64,000 nucleotides of DNA from Archivesica marissinica (GCA_014843695.1 CM026387.1:66260139-66324138); one strand, 5' to 3'; numbered from the stretch's first letter, positions 11,931-22,551 are shown. Notes: a model not told the origin generated them from the sequence alone. Numbers and translations are program-made.

Positions 11931-12696
11931 TCAATTTGGTTGCGGTAGGACACCTAAAACATTTAAACATACATTCCTGAACGCAGTAGCTGAAGCTATA
12001 CTACTCCGTAAACATCTAACTGTATGAATAGTGGGTAGAAGTCGGGAAGAACTTCTTCTCAAGTTTTGGTTAACTTATTCACTGCCTGACACAACTAACC
12101 ATGCATTAATTACATATTTAAATCATGGTGAAATATTGCCAACCACTTTATAACTTTACGAGTTATGCCCTTTATTGCATACCTTTTACTCCTACAGATG
12201 GCCCACACGCAGTTTACACAGATGATAACACAACTGTTAACTATAGAAATTCCTTGTTTCTTTCAATCAGACTGTACATGCATTTTTAAACAAGGAGAGA
12301 ATGACATGACTTGGTAGCAACATTTTGTCAACATTTATAGTTTTTATGTCTTAATGTATTTTACCTAACCGCTTCTTTCCAATGTTTAATTTCCATTAAC
12401 TGCTACTTCCTTGTCTTACCTTTCCATCCATATTTATAGGTTGAATATACAAATGTAGGTTTCCCTACCACCCTTCGCCATGCACCTATGCAAGTGACCT
12501 AGCATATTGAATATACATTAAGATTTAAAGGCGTTCTTTAGCTAACCTTGTTTATATGCATGTAGTTAGTGCAACAACCCTTTCCTACAATACTGTCGAC
12601 ATGTTTGCTATATTGTCGTGTTTCTGCTTAACAGCAATCCATGCTATAGTTATTCTTAGTATAATTAGTGTCCACACGATGGTTGTTTTATATACC
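11931..12696. other. No recognisable feature
   Basis: AT-rich; no gene or repeat recognised. Confidence 0.55.
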
Positions 12697-12772
12697 TGGT
12701 GTATAGCAACAAGACGAGCCTCTCGTTTATAGTCCCATCTGAAAGATTTGATAGTGAGAGGGTCACAGACTC
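12697..12772 (-). mobile_element. SINE family C body fragment
   Basis: Minus-strand remnant: tttatagtcccatctgaaag and the cacgagacctcgg region in mutated form, then gggtcacaga near the lost head. Confidence 0.55.
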
Positions 12773-12789
12773 ATCACTTTTAGATGATG

Positions 12790-12852
12790 TTTATTTTAAA
12801 CGTCTTAGAAAACTTAGTCGCCCAAATGCATTTATGCGATGGCGACTTTTAA
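12790..12852 (+). repeat. Retroelement-tail-like repeat, inverted partner at 13795-13858
   Basis: Contains ttagtcgcccaaatgcattt and atgcgatggcgacttttaaa; the reverse complement lies at 13795-13858. The end (ggcgactttaaataaactt) looks like a retroelement 3' end. Confidence 0.65.
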
Positions 12853-13131
12853 ATGAATTTAACCGCAAACGATTTTGAGAGAGTCAGATAGGGTGGGGGG
12901 GGATTGAGATGTCTTGCTAATATATACCCCCATTCTCTAACACCTACATCATTATTTATAGCCGGTGAGATATAGCTTTTCCTGTTAAATATTCTTTCAT
13001 GTCTCAAATTCTACACCGCTGCCAATAATACCGCACGGTGCATTAGTAACGTCGCTGTTCCTCTATTTGAAACAAAACGACGTAACTACATAGAGGTTAT
13101 TACGTTGCTAGTGTCATATCAGCATATGTAT

Positions 13132-13518
13132 GTGTGTGTTTTACGTTTATCTATCGTCGCTACCGGTTGCCCATATGAGCGACGCCTCCTGAAGGGATAA
13201 GTCTTTCTAGATTTTTGGAAGATGCAAAGTGCAATGATACAGACAGAGACCCATTCCAGAGTCTCCTCTTGTTCTTTTATGATACAGACAGAGACCCATT
13301 CCAGAGTCTCCTCTTGTTCTTTTATGATACAGACAGAGACCCATTCCAGAGTCTCCTCTTGTTCTTTTATGTGCAAGGTGTACAGCACCAACACGAGACC
13401 TCGGTTTAAAGTCCCATCTGAAAGACTGTTATTTTATTAGGGTCAGACGGGATGATCGAACCTGGATTACCAGTCCAATGTGTTACCACTGGACTACAGA
13501 TCCGTCTGTAACTACTAA
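13132..13518 (-). mobile_element. SINE family C with an internal 45-bp triplication
   Basis: Full element on the minus strand bounded by a 12-bp target duplication cagcatatgtat (13120-13131 and 13519-13530). The head retains the tRNA-Thr-like stems. Within the body a 45-bp block (gatacagacagagacccatt...) occurs three times at 13234-13368, present once in other copies. A 15-residue repeat frame in it is not a gene. Confidence 0.93.
13234..13368. repeat. 45-bp exact triplication inside a SINE
   Basis: Copies begin at 13234, 13279 and 13324 and are identical by eye, so the amplification is recent relative to the SINE. Confidence 0.97.
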
Positions 13519-13618
13519 CAGCATATGTATCGACTCGATGTAACTTGATATCAGCATGAGACGGATGATTTTGGGTAGATGAGGTTGCTGGAATGGAGAT
13601 GATGTTTGAGCATCATTA

Positions 13619-13760
13619 TTCGTAGCTTTTTAGAGAAATCGGTCTGTAGTTACTTGGGAGAGTCTTGGCACCATTTCTGAAGATTGGCATTACGTTTGCA
13701 AATTTTCGGGAAATTGCCGCTTGTTAATGATCTATTAAATAGGAGAGTGAGAGGAATGCA
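13619..13760 (-). pseudogene. LINE reverse-transcriptase finger fragment
   Basis: Translating the minus strand gives IPLTLLFNRSLTSGNFPKIC, then after a one-frame shift ANVMPIFRNGAK and LPSNYRPISL. This is the classic pre-motif and finger region of LINE RTs. The fragment is frameshifted, stops soon after, and lacks all catalytic motifs. It belongs to a lineage different from the two larger LINEs here (NYRPISL rather than NYRGITL). Confidence 0.8.
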
Positions 13761-13794
13761 TATTGTGTATATTTAGCTTCTTCTATCTATATAA

Positions 13795-13858
13795 GTTTAT
13801 TTAAAGTCGCCACCGCATAAATGCATTTGGGCGACTAAATTATCTAAGGTGATTAAAG
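13795..13858 (-). repeat. Retroelement-tail-like repeat, inverted partner of 12790-12852
   Basis: Reverse complement of the 12790-12852 segment with a few changes (gcggtggcgac against gcgatggcgac). It sits just beyond the 5' side of the RT fragment, so it is probably a separate insertion. Confidence 0.65.
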
Positions 13859-14250
13859 AGGTCTAAAAATAGTTAATAAACAATTAAAATTACAATACTA
13901 TGATGTTTAGAAGGCTAAGTCGGTTGCATTAATCTCAGAGTGTGTTCGGTTTTCGTATCTCCCACTCCCGCTCGCACACTATTGTGTACCAACGGGGGTC
14001 GGAGGTAGACCGGGTGAACAAATTACCCGGTGCAATTACTAATTCTAAGAAGATTTAGACATAAGTTGGTTAGTATATTGTTTGTTAGTCCGTTCTATAG
14101 CCGATTTATACCGTACGTCCTTGGTGAGATAAAAACCGTGCAAATATTTGAATCTAAGTAGCATTCAAACCAGTGTAGAAGATAACAAGGACACACAATG
14201 GATTTTTGAAATATGTGTCTTAATCACAAGGTACCAGAAATTAGAAGGAG
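13859..14250. other. No recognisable feature
   Basis: A short region around 13940-14050 is richer in GC (ccgggtgaacaaattacccgg is a small palindrome). No gene seen. Confidence 0.5.
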
Positions 14251-14602
14251 TGGTTAGTACAGGTGGGCGGTTAGAGTACATGTGGGCGGTTAGTACATGT
14301 GGGCGGTTAGTACAGGTGGCGGTTAGTACATGTGGGCGGTTAGTACAGGTGGGCGGTTAGTACAGGTGGACGGATAGAGTACATTTGGGCGGTTAGTACA
14401 GGTGGGCGGTTAGTACAGGTGGGTGGTTAGTACAGGTGGGCGGTTAGTACAGGTGGGAGGTTAGTACAGGTGGGCGGTTAGTACAGGTGGGCGTTTAGTA
14501 CAGGTGGGCGGTTGGTACAGGTGGGCGGTTAGTACAGGTGGGCGGTTAGTACAGGTGGACGGTTAGTACAGGTGGGCGGTTAGTACAGGTGGGTGGTTAG
14601 TA
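14251..14602. repeat. 17-bp G-rich satellite, array 1
   Basis: Units read ggtgggcggttagtaca, with variants that add ag after ttag (19 bp). The same satellite returns at 15431-15688. Confidence 0.96.
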
Positions 14603-14711
14603 GCTTCTTTAATCAGTGTATGGCTTATTTCACCTGGAAAAGACGTTTTGTGTATGACAGTATATCAGTTACGTCATGTTCTGTAATGATCACTTATTGT
14701 GGAATTAAGCT

Positions 14712-14985
14712 ACGCGTAAAAGTTGTAAATTTGTATTGGTCGCATCGACATTAGAAATTGATATGAACTAATCATTCACTTCATTTGCATTTTCGAGATC
14801 GGATGTTAAAATTGAACTAATACTATTTATAGTGTTAGTTTTCAGCAGAGGAATCATCTCGCACTTGTTTCCAATTCCTTTAATAAGCATTGTAGCAATG
14901 TTCCAATAAAATTTAGGATTATTGCATTTAGCATCACTTAAAGTAGTTTCAAGATTTCTAAAAATAATTGTTTTGCATGTTTTTT
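14712..14985 (-). pseudogene. LINE ORF2 fragment, spacer before the RT domain
   Basis: Minus-strand translation reads TIIFRNLETTLSDAKCNNPK, FYWNIATMLIKGIGNKCEMI and SDLENANEVND, a stop, then FISISNVDATNTNL in the same frame. This matches the usual linker between endonuclease and RT in LINE ORF2 proteins (a fW..i block, a K..I..L block, then a block ending near F..IS). The single in-frame stop and truncated ends mark it as dead. It lies between two copies of the 17-bp satellite. Confidence 0.7.
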
Positions 14986-15005
14986 TAAATTGTTAACTTT
15001 ATAAT

Positions 15006-15257
15006 GTATGTCTCGGTACGGACGTAGTCACAATTGGAGAGATCATGTGTAAATGGTCCGGCTAGCTCAGTCGGTAGAGCGTTCGTCCTGTAAGCGAACT
15101 TTCCCGGGTTCGAGCCCCGGGTTGGCTGCATATTTTTCTCACCATGTGCCATTTGGTACCCATCGAGGAACCTAGACTTGATAAATACTTCGAGAGCATG
15201 TTTACCTTGTTCTCTTCTCCCTGGGAATTCGTGGAAGAACTCTTAATTTGGTGGGGA
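15006..15257 (+). mobile_element. tRNA-Thr(TGT)-like repeat unit, copy 1 (family F)
   Basis: Contains a tRNA-like fold at about 15056-15128: D arm gctcagtcggtagagc, anticodon stem ttcgt/gcgaa with loop cctgtaa (anticodon TGT), T arm ccgggttcgagccccgg. The acceptor pairs poorly at its first two positions, and a similar unit follows in tandem about 252 bp later, so I call it a SINE head or tRNA pseudogene rather than a working tRNA gene. Confidence 0.65.
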
Positions 15258-15400
15258 AGTATGTCGCGGTAGGACTTAGTCACCATGGGTGGAGATTATG
15301 AGTAAGCTGCCCGGCTAGCGTAGAACGTTCGACATGTAAGCAAAAGTTCCCGGGTTCGAGCTCCGGGTTGGCTGCACACTTTCTCACCCTGTGACATGTA
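15258..15400 (+). mobile_element. tRNA-Thr-like repeat unit, copy 2 (family F)
   Basis: Second tandem copy (gcccggctagcg, tgtaagcaaaag, cccgggttcgagctccgggt). The D arm is shortened, so it cannot fold as a full tRNA. Confidence 0.6.
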
Positions 15401-15430
15401 GTTGTGTATACTTTATCCAATCTAATACTG

Positions 15431-15688
15431 CCGGTTAGTACAGGTGGGCGGTTAGAGTACAGGTGGGCGGTTAGAGTACAGGTGGGCGGTTAGAGTACAG
15501 GTGGGCGGTTAGTACAGGTGGGTGGTTAGAGTACAGGTGGGCGGTTAGTACAGGTGGGCGGTTAGTACATGTGGGCGGTTAGTACAGGTGGGCGGTTAGT
15601 ACAGGTGGGCGTTTAGTACAGGTGGGCGGTTGGTACAGGTGGGCGGTTAGTACAGGTGGGCGGTTAGTACAGGTGGGTGGTTAGTACA
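15431..15688. repeat. 17-bp G-rich satellite, array 2
   Basis: Same unit as 14251-14602, again with 17- and 19-bp spacing, separated from array 1 by the LINE fragment and the tRNA-like units. Confidence 0.95.
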
Positions 15689-16206
15689 AATCAGAGTTGT
15701 GGAACTGATCAGCAGTTTCCTCACAGCCTTTTCAAAGTGTGAAATAGAATTCCCCAGCGCTTCACGGAATACAACAGAAACCATAGCAATGCACTCTTTG
15801 TTATTTGACACGACGTGCATTTTAGATGAAGTATTATATACCGTGCCTCATTTATTCCCCAGAAAATATGCTGGCATTTGCTGTTATAGGTGTAATTCTA
15901 TCAATAGATTTACGGGGAAATAATTAGAATGAAACACTTTTACCAGTCAATGGTTAAAGTTTGCAGATTAATCACGCCTTGATTATAAGGTTTTCTAGTG
16001 TTTTTTCATGAAACGTGCGTTTATATCGATGATGGGTTTTAATCCTGTTGGGCAATGAAACATACACGTGATTCTAAGTTCTCGAATGCGTTCATTGAAC
16101 TATGGTTGTGTTATACAAATCTGCAGCTCACAGAATTACTTCAAGTCAGATATGGTGAATTGTATAGTAATGTAGAACAAACGTGTACACATATTATTCA
16201 AGACTA
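15689..16206. other. No recognisable feature
   Basis: A 74-residue frame at 15699-15923 has no family resemblance. Confidence 0.5.
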
Positions 16207-16446
16207 AGCTATTTATTTTACAATGATTGCGAAGCAAACCCTAACAACTTATATTAATCAATCTCGTTGGCGCGGATGAAAGCGTATTTGTGGTCATTTG
16301 TGTGGGAGGAAACCGGAATACCCGGAGAAAACCCACCTGTCCGATCTGGCGACCACCGTACCGTTACATATACTTCCAGGTCCGAGGATCGAACCCGGGT
16401 TGCATTGGTGAAAAGTGAGTGCGCTAACAACTGCGCTAATCGGACA
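16207..16446 (-). mobile_element. SINE family B, part of an inverted duplication
   Basis: Full-length family B copy on the minus strand: tail ttacaatgattgcgaagcaa, body gacaggtgggttttctccgg as complement, head with gggttcgatcctcgga as complement. The same SINE plus the same 358-bp neighbour occurs in reverse at 27799-28414. Confidence 0.9.
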
Positions 16447-16536
16447 CAGTATTAATATGCTACATCTCTGAGGTAGACACTTGATCAAAAACGCATGCTT
16501 CAATTTAAAAGCAAAGCATGCCTTAAATTGGGTGTA

Positions 16537-16731
16537 CAGTCTACAGTCAAAGTCAGTTATGTCGAATTATCCTGTTATCTCGAAGTCGGACCAAAGTCCC
16601 GTTTCAGACACTATCATTTGACATATAACTGACTCCGTTTATATCGAATTTCGTTAAGTCAAACTTCGGTTATGTCGAAGCATTTTGTTCGGTCCGACGG
16701 AATTCGACATAACGGATGCAGACTATTGTGT
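16537..16731. mobile_element. pogo/Tc1-type MITE, copy 1
   Basis: Starts cagtctacag after a TA dinucleotide and ends near a TA. The inside is full of ttatgtcgaa / ttatatcgaa motifs. The left TIR has about 10 bases less than copy 2. No transposase frame. Confidence 0.65.
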
Positions 16732-16777
16732 ATGTGAAAACAAAACATGTACACATAATGATGTTGATAAAGCGTAT

Positions 16778-17060
16778 CTAGAAGGCATAGAGATGCAAAG
16801 TGGTTGTGTATTGGGATACGAACATCAATTTGGAGAGCACTAGTCTAGCTTTTGCGCTATTAGAGTGTACAAACAATTGTCTAATGGAAGCGATTTCCAG
16901 GTCTATATTTTGTTCAGCAAACACTATGCTCAAATGAATGTGCACTGACGCTGGAATATCTAATGCACACGTTATACTGGCAATATCATCACATGATGGA
17001 TTTATTCTATGTGCACTATCCATAGATTTTACATCACTAACAATTACCTTTTCTGCAGTT
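16778..17060 (-). CDS. Unassigned possible coding remnant
   Basis: Open on the minus strand from about 17060 (ETAEKVIVSDVKSMDSAHRI...) to 16778, roughly 90 residues, with ordinary amino-acid composition and an ag acceptor-like dinucleotide just upstream. I do not recognise a family. It may be an exon, a transposon gene piece or chance. The last residues run into the inverted duplication, so any real frame probably ended before 16803. Confidence 0.25.
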
Positions 17061-17103
17061 TCTATTATCGTAATTTCTCATTTTCTAGCGTATCAAGTAT
17101 TTT

Positions 17104-17292
17104 TTATATTCTGATGAAAGTTATTGATTGCTGCTTCGCGCACAACGATGCTAAGGTACTAATCAATGACGTAATAACGCTGTCAGCAAAATATTCCTCA
17201 GTTTCAATGTGCTTATATACAAGAGGACATAGAAAACGCACACGTCGGATAAGTGTGTTTTTACATGACAAACAATCACTATATAAATACAT
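17104..17292 (-). CDS. Unassigned possible coding remnant
   Basis: Sixty-two codons with no recognised motif (contains SVITSLISTLASLCAKQQ). Same strand as its neighbours at 16778-17060 and 17633-17845, which is the only reason to list it. It overlaps the start of a dispersed repeat at 17258. Confidence 0.15.
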   Translation of the reverse strand: MYLYSDCLSCKNTLIRRVRFLCPLVYKHIETEEYFADSVITSLISTLASLCAKQQSITFIRI

Positions 17293-17437
17293 AGTTTTTA
17301 AACATTTTGGAATATTTTTAGTTGTTCAGTTTGTGCTTTGTAATAAAAATGTGATATATCTTTGATGGAATCCTTCGTGTTTCGTATTCATGTAATAATA
17401 ATCATATAATGTAGGTGTGCGTTTTCTATATTCTCTA
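17258..17437 (+). repeat. Dispersed repeat, copy 2 of 2 (partner 3522-3698)
   Basis: Matches 3522-3698 nearly base for base (atgtgatatatctttgatgg, aatcatataatgtaggtgtg). Confidence 0.75.
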
Positions 17438-17632
17438 GTATAGATGATTTTGTTTTACTTGCATTCGCCGATCCAAGCGTTTCTTTAACGTATGTCTTCC
17501 ACGGCATTGTATCTACATTTAGGAAGCGGTATGAGTTGCCCTGGATGATCAATTAGTAATTCTACTATATTCAAACACAGTCATGTTCATATAATACTAT
17601 TTACCATCACCTTTCGCATACTAAGTCTAGCG

Positions 17633-17845
17633 TTAAATAGCTTCTGGCATTTTCATCTCGAAGAAGAACTCTGCAAGCTTTAATCTTCCATTCTTATTCG
17701 GGGTATTTAATTCTTTCACGCGAGAAAGCTCTCCAGCTGCCTTGCGGAAGGACGATGGTTCTGGTCGGTGTCCGTCCGTGCCTGTAATACTACTGAAGGA
17801 GTACCCGAGATCTTTATTCATCAATAATAGCTGGATATTCGCCAT
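17633..17845 (-). CDS. Unassigned possible coding remnant
   Basis: Seventy codons from an ATG (MANIQLLLMNKDLGYSF...), ending EFFFEMKMPEAI. Composition is protein-like and the sequence is not repetitive, but no domain is recognised. It could be a first exon or a fragment of a transposon gene. Confidence 0.25.
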   Translation of the reverse strand: MANIQLLLMNKDLGYSFSSITGTDGHRPEPSSFRKAAGELSRVKELNTPNKNGRLKLAEFFFEMKMPEAI

Positions 17846-17974
17846 ATGATATACGCTGCTGGTGCGACATTAAGACCCAACCAGAAACACAACAACATGT
17901 TGCCATGTATATATATATTGCTATGAATGTCGCTCTGTTTGTATTTTATGCATGCATAATTATGTTTAGCTTAG

Positions 17975-18219
17975 TTTAAACTTTATTTATGTTACAACGA
18001 TTGCGAAGCAAGTTCTAACAACTTATATTAATAACTCTCGTTGGCGCGGATGAAAGCGTATATGTGGTCATTCGTGTGGGAGGAAACCGGACACGGAGAA
18101 ATCCCACCTGTCCGATCTAGCGACCACCGTACCATCTCACATACTTCCCGGTACAAGGATCGAACCCGGGTTGCATTGGTGAGAAGCGAGCGCGCTAACC
18201 ACTGCGCTAATCGGACAGC
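17975..18219 (-). mobile_element. SINE family B, near full length
   Basis: Minus strand; tail acaacgattgcgaagcaagt, body ctgtccgatctagcgaccac, head cgctaaccactgcgctaatc. A small deletion lies in the tccgggtactcc region. Confidence 0.9.
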
Positions 18220-18622
18220 CAGTTATGTTTATACTAATGAACCATCATTGTATTCCAAATAATGTTTCAGAAAGGCATATGTTCTGTAATCTATCAAATC
18301 TCTTCCTAAGTTTCGGTTGTATGCCTACTTGGGACAGCCCAATTACTGCTGCATTGTTGGGGATATATTGTACCAGCTGCATGCAGATCATTCACAGATA
18401 CGAGACTTCCTAACACAGTGTATGACCACTCGTCATTTCGTTCAGGACAAACATTTAGCAAAGACATCTGTATTTGGTGAGCTTGTCATCCCCCTGATAT
18501 ACTGTCGGATTGTAAGTCATGTATAAACTTGATTTTGTTCTTCACTACTTATGTACTGAATGTAACAATTATCCCTGGAAATGTGTTCCGATTCACAGCA
18601 CTGTTCACACCATCACTTCCCT
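18220..18622. other. No recognisable feature
   Basis: Two short overlapping frames only. Confidence 0.5.
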
Positions 18623-19855
18623 TCTTTGTAAGCACTACAGTTGACTGCATATATGTAATCAATGCATCTTTGCAAGCACTACAGTTGACTGCATATGTGT
18701 AATCAATGCATGTTTGTAAGCACTACAGTTGGCCGCATATATGTAATCAATGCATGTTTGTAAGCACTACAATTGGCCGCATATATGTAATCAATGCATG
18801 TTTCTAAGCACTACAGTTGGCCGCATATATGTAATCAATGCATCTTTGTAAGCACTACAGTTGGCCGCATATATGTAATCAATGCATGTTTGTAAGCACT
18901 ACAGTTGGCCGCATATATGTAATCAATGCATGTTTGTAGGCACTACAGTTGGCCGCATATATGTAATCAATGCATCTTTGTAAGCACTACAGTTGGCCGC
19001 ATATATGTAATCAATGCATGTTTGTAAGCACTACAGTTGGCCGCATATATGTAATCAATGCATCTTTGTAAGCATTACAGTTGACTGCATATGTGTAATC
19101 AATGCATGTTGTAAGCACTACAGTTGGCCGCATATATGTAATCAATGCATGTTTGTAGGCACTACAGCTGGCCGCATATATGTCATCAATGCATCTTTGT
19201 AAGCACTACAGTTGGCCGCATATATGTAATCATTGAATGTTTCTAAGCACTACAGTTGACTGCATATAGGTAATCAATACATGTTTGTAAGCACTACAGT
19301 TGACTGTATATATGTAATCAATGCATGTTTGTAAGCACTACAGTTGACTGTATATATGTAATCAATGCATCTTTGTAAGCACTACAGTTGACTGCATATA
19401 TGTAATCAATGCATGTTTGTAAGCACTACGTTTGACTGTATATATGTAATCATTGAATCTTTGTAAGCACTACAGTTGACTGTATATATGTAATCAATGC
19501 ATGTTTGTAAGCACTACAGTTGACTGTATATATGTAATCAATGCATCTTTGTAAGCACTACAGTTGACTGCATATATGTAATCAATGCATGTTTGTAAGC
19601 ACTACAGTTGGCTGCATATATGTAATCAATGCATGTTTGTAAGCACTACAATTGACTGCATATATGTAATCAATGCATGTGTGTAAGCACTACAGTTGGC
19701 TGCATATATGTAATCAATGCATGTGTGTAAGCACTACAATTGACTGCATATATGTAATCAATGCATGTGTGTAAGCACTACAATTGACTGCATATATGTA
19801 ATCAATGCATGTGTGTAAGCACTATAATTGACTGCATATATGTAGGCAATGCATT
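18623..19855. repeat. 44-bp satellite, about 28 copies, with a higher-order period
   Basis: Units read tttgtaagcactacagttgg then ccgcatatatgtaatcaatgcatg. Variants ggccgcatat, gactgcatat and gactgtatat cluster. A run of units repeats at 176 bp (four units), seen by comparing 19297 with 19473. Confidence 0.97.
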
Positions 19856-20870
19856 GTATATATTATAACATCTCTGAATTTTCTGGAGTTACATTTTTCA
19901 GACTGCAAGGAAATGGAAATCGACACATTGCAAAATACTTTAAAGCCCTATTCATAATATCAATGTATTATAAAGGTATTGTTGTTGTTGTATTGGCTGT
20001 CTCAATTAATGCAAAACTATTTATATCATACTTTTCAAATGTATTTTACACGTTCTATATACAGGACCAATTTAATTACAAGATTTAATATATCCATAGC
20101 AACAGCTACATAGACCCACTCGTCTACAAACATGTAACAATCACGCATCGTCCAATAATGAATGACATCGGCCAGTTACTTCCCCTGAATACTCTCTAAA
20201 GATGTGTAGGTCCTCTTCAGTTGTTTCCTCTGTTTTTATCGTAGTTTTCTTTGCACATTATGTTATCAATTTTCTTCCACTTTCTCATATTATAATTATT
20301 ATGTTACTATATCTCGACAGATATCCTACAGTATATCCAATGGGTAAAACATATGTACATTTTTTTAATCAATTAACTAAAAATGATTTGCATAAAATCA
20401 TAACCCAATATCTAGTTATGGAACAACTGTAAAAACAAAGGATTCCAACTGAAAGGACTGCTATACATTTAGTAATAAATCGGACGTTATCGACCAAGGG
20501 AGGTAATAGAAAAGTCAGTGAGTTTCGTCATCAATGTGCATAGCAGTATAACTTACCTAGGTGTGCATACTAATCATGTCGAGTTGGTGATAGTTCTCAG
20601 ATACGAGCAAAATGTTCATCTTAGTTGTGTCATCTGTTATACGATATTATGTGGTATCCGTGGTCCAGTGGTAGAGTGGCGCATTTGGAATCGAGTTGTT
20701 CCAGATGCGGTACTCGGTCATGGCACGTATATAGATTAATTGAGCAAGGCACCTCACACACATTGCTGAATACTGCTTAACTGTATAGGTCGGATGAGCG
20801 TGCCCAGCAAAAACGGAGTTCATACCTTACTTTGAACATATTTAATTTCATATTTATTCATATTTAATGT
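19856..20870. other. Mostly featureless; tRNA-like fragment near 20655-20720
   Basis: The stretch tccgtggtccagtggtagag fits a box A, but no box B follows, so this is at best an eroded SINE head. No gene seen. Confidence 0.4.
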
Positions 20871-20930
20871 CATCGTTCGAGGTAACGAAGCTCGACTGTA
20901 TGTATATATAGCTTCGTTAACTCGAACTCG
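20871..20930. repeat. Imperfect inverted repeat
   Basis: gttcgaggtaacgaagct is answered by agcttcgttaactcgaac about 20 bases later. It may be the joined ends of pogo-like MITEs (ctcgactgta has a TA-flanked cagtcgag end). Confidence 0.5.
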
Positions 20931-22299
20931 GTTAACTAGAATTAACCGGTTGCTCGAACACATCGCCTGTCCTGGCGATAATCTCTATATAATGCATATT
21001 GTTCTACATTCGATGATTCCATCACGGTTAATTGAAACTCTCGAACCAGATCACAGGTCCCGCGAGATCATTCAACGTAACCGTGTTATCACATACATGA
21101 CGTCACTGTACATAACGAAACGTTATCACTAAAGTCAATTTCAATTCGAATATCACAATCTTGGTAGAACAAACTAAGTCAGGTCAACACAAATCTATAT
21201 TAGCCGAGAAAATAATTCTAATAATAATAATTATAATGATTTAAAACTCATTTTAGGTTGACCAAATTCTCATCAGGGACAATATTAACTCTAGTAAGAA
21301 TATCTTTGTTCAGTGAATTTATCTAAAATGCATTGCAGTGTGTCTTGGTAATTGAAATACAATTTCTACTTTATGAGAACATGGCAAGATAATAGAATTT
21401 TGATCAATTCCCAGCTGCTCGCAATCGGAGCTGTGCGCACTTTCAAAGAAAAACTAGTGAATCACGTAGTAAGGAACATCTCACACATTGTAGAATTAGT
21501 AGTAAAGGAGTGGATATAATCATAATTTCTTGGAATCTATTATTGTACTGCTCTGAATATATTGTAGAAAAGCAGCACACACATGTATACACACACAATG
21601 TTGTACAATTCATGTTACTCTTAGTTCAAACACAATGTTATTTCAATATATGTACATACATTTTCTTTTATGCTTACCAATGAATGATAGAGTTTTCGCA
21701 GTGAAAGATAACCCCATCTTACGCTGCTTTGAAACAGTGAAAGATGGCATTTTTTGAGTTTCGTGTTCCTCCGCGGTTGGTTGTACTTTTGTATATTATC
21801 GATTTTCTGACTATCGTGAATAGTTAATCATAAAGTAATATGTTCTAACGAATTTGTTTTATCTGTAGTTTCTAATTGTGACAGCAAACAGAAACTAACT
21901 TGAACATTATACCGGAACTATTTCTTATTACGGACGTTCCGTTCACACTAACAGAAGTGGTTGTGCTGTTGTGTATTGGAGTACAATGAGGCTCCCGACA
22001 GGGTAGTTAAAATGAATAAAATTTGAAAACAAATAGTTTATTATCCAAATTCATTGGAAATCACAACAAAAGTCAAAGAAGATTTGTGTTTATTAGTGTT
22101 AGAAAGTATAAAATACTTATGTAGACCCTCGCCCGTAATCTCCTCACATTACTCGTATATGATCACATACTGACTGACACACACACTGTGTGTATTTAAT
22201 GAGACTGGCCCGGCAAGTGGCATTGTCAATGAGGTAGCATTTCAATCTTATTGTACCGTATGTTAACCTTTATAGCTTGCCAACTGCATAACATGTTAA
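20931..22299. other. No recognisable feature
   Basis: AT-rich; no gene or repeat recognised. Confidence 0.5.
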
Positions 22300-22551
22300 A
22301 CGAAAATGTTAGCAGGTTTGATCCCCCGTCTGACCATAATAAAATTAACAGTCTTTCAGATTGGACATTAAACCGAGGTCTCGTGTCGGTGCTTTACACC
22401 GTGCACGTAAAAGAACCAGATGAGACTCTGGAATGTGTCTCTGTCTGTATCATGCACTATCCTCCAAAAATATAAAATGACTAACCTCTTCAGGAGGCGT
22501 CGCTCATATGGGCAACCGGTAGCGACGATAAATAAACGTAAAACACACAGT
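22300..22551 (+). mobile_element. SINE family C, head degraded
   Basis: Box B and ccccgtctgacc remain; the body (ccgaggtctcgtgtcggtgc, gcacgtaaaagaaccagatg) and tail (gggcaaccggtagcgacgat) are well preserved. Confidence 0.88.

Larger units (their letters stand above)
16207..16803 (+). repeat. Inverted duplication, arm 1 (arm 2 at 27799-28414)
   Basis: About 600 bp, comprising a family B SINE, a spacer and a pogo-like MITE, is repeated as reverse complement 11 kb away. Similarity stops at the SINE's A-rich end on one side and at gcaaagtggt on the other. Confidence 0.92.

Noticed and set aside
10686..11970. Open frames of 420 and 412 codons on opposite strands
   Set aside because: Both lie in the 30-bp satellite. 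A period divisible by three keeps frames open; no start context, domain or flanking exon supports a protein.
14251..14602. Telomeric repeat
   Set aside because: The ttag step is not followed by gg in the right register and the unit is 17 bp; it is an ordinary satellite.
15056..15128. Functional tRNA-Thr(TGT) gene
   Set aside because: Good D, anticodon and T arms, but the acceptor end pairs poorly, the unit is tandemly repeated with a broken second copy, and a degenerate relative lies at 3864.
20655..20720. tRNA gene or SINE head
   Set aside because: A box-A-like sequence exists but no box B or cloverleaf could be drawn.
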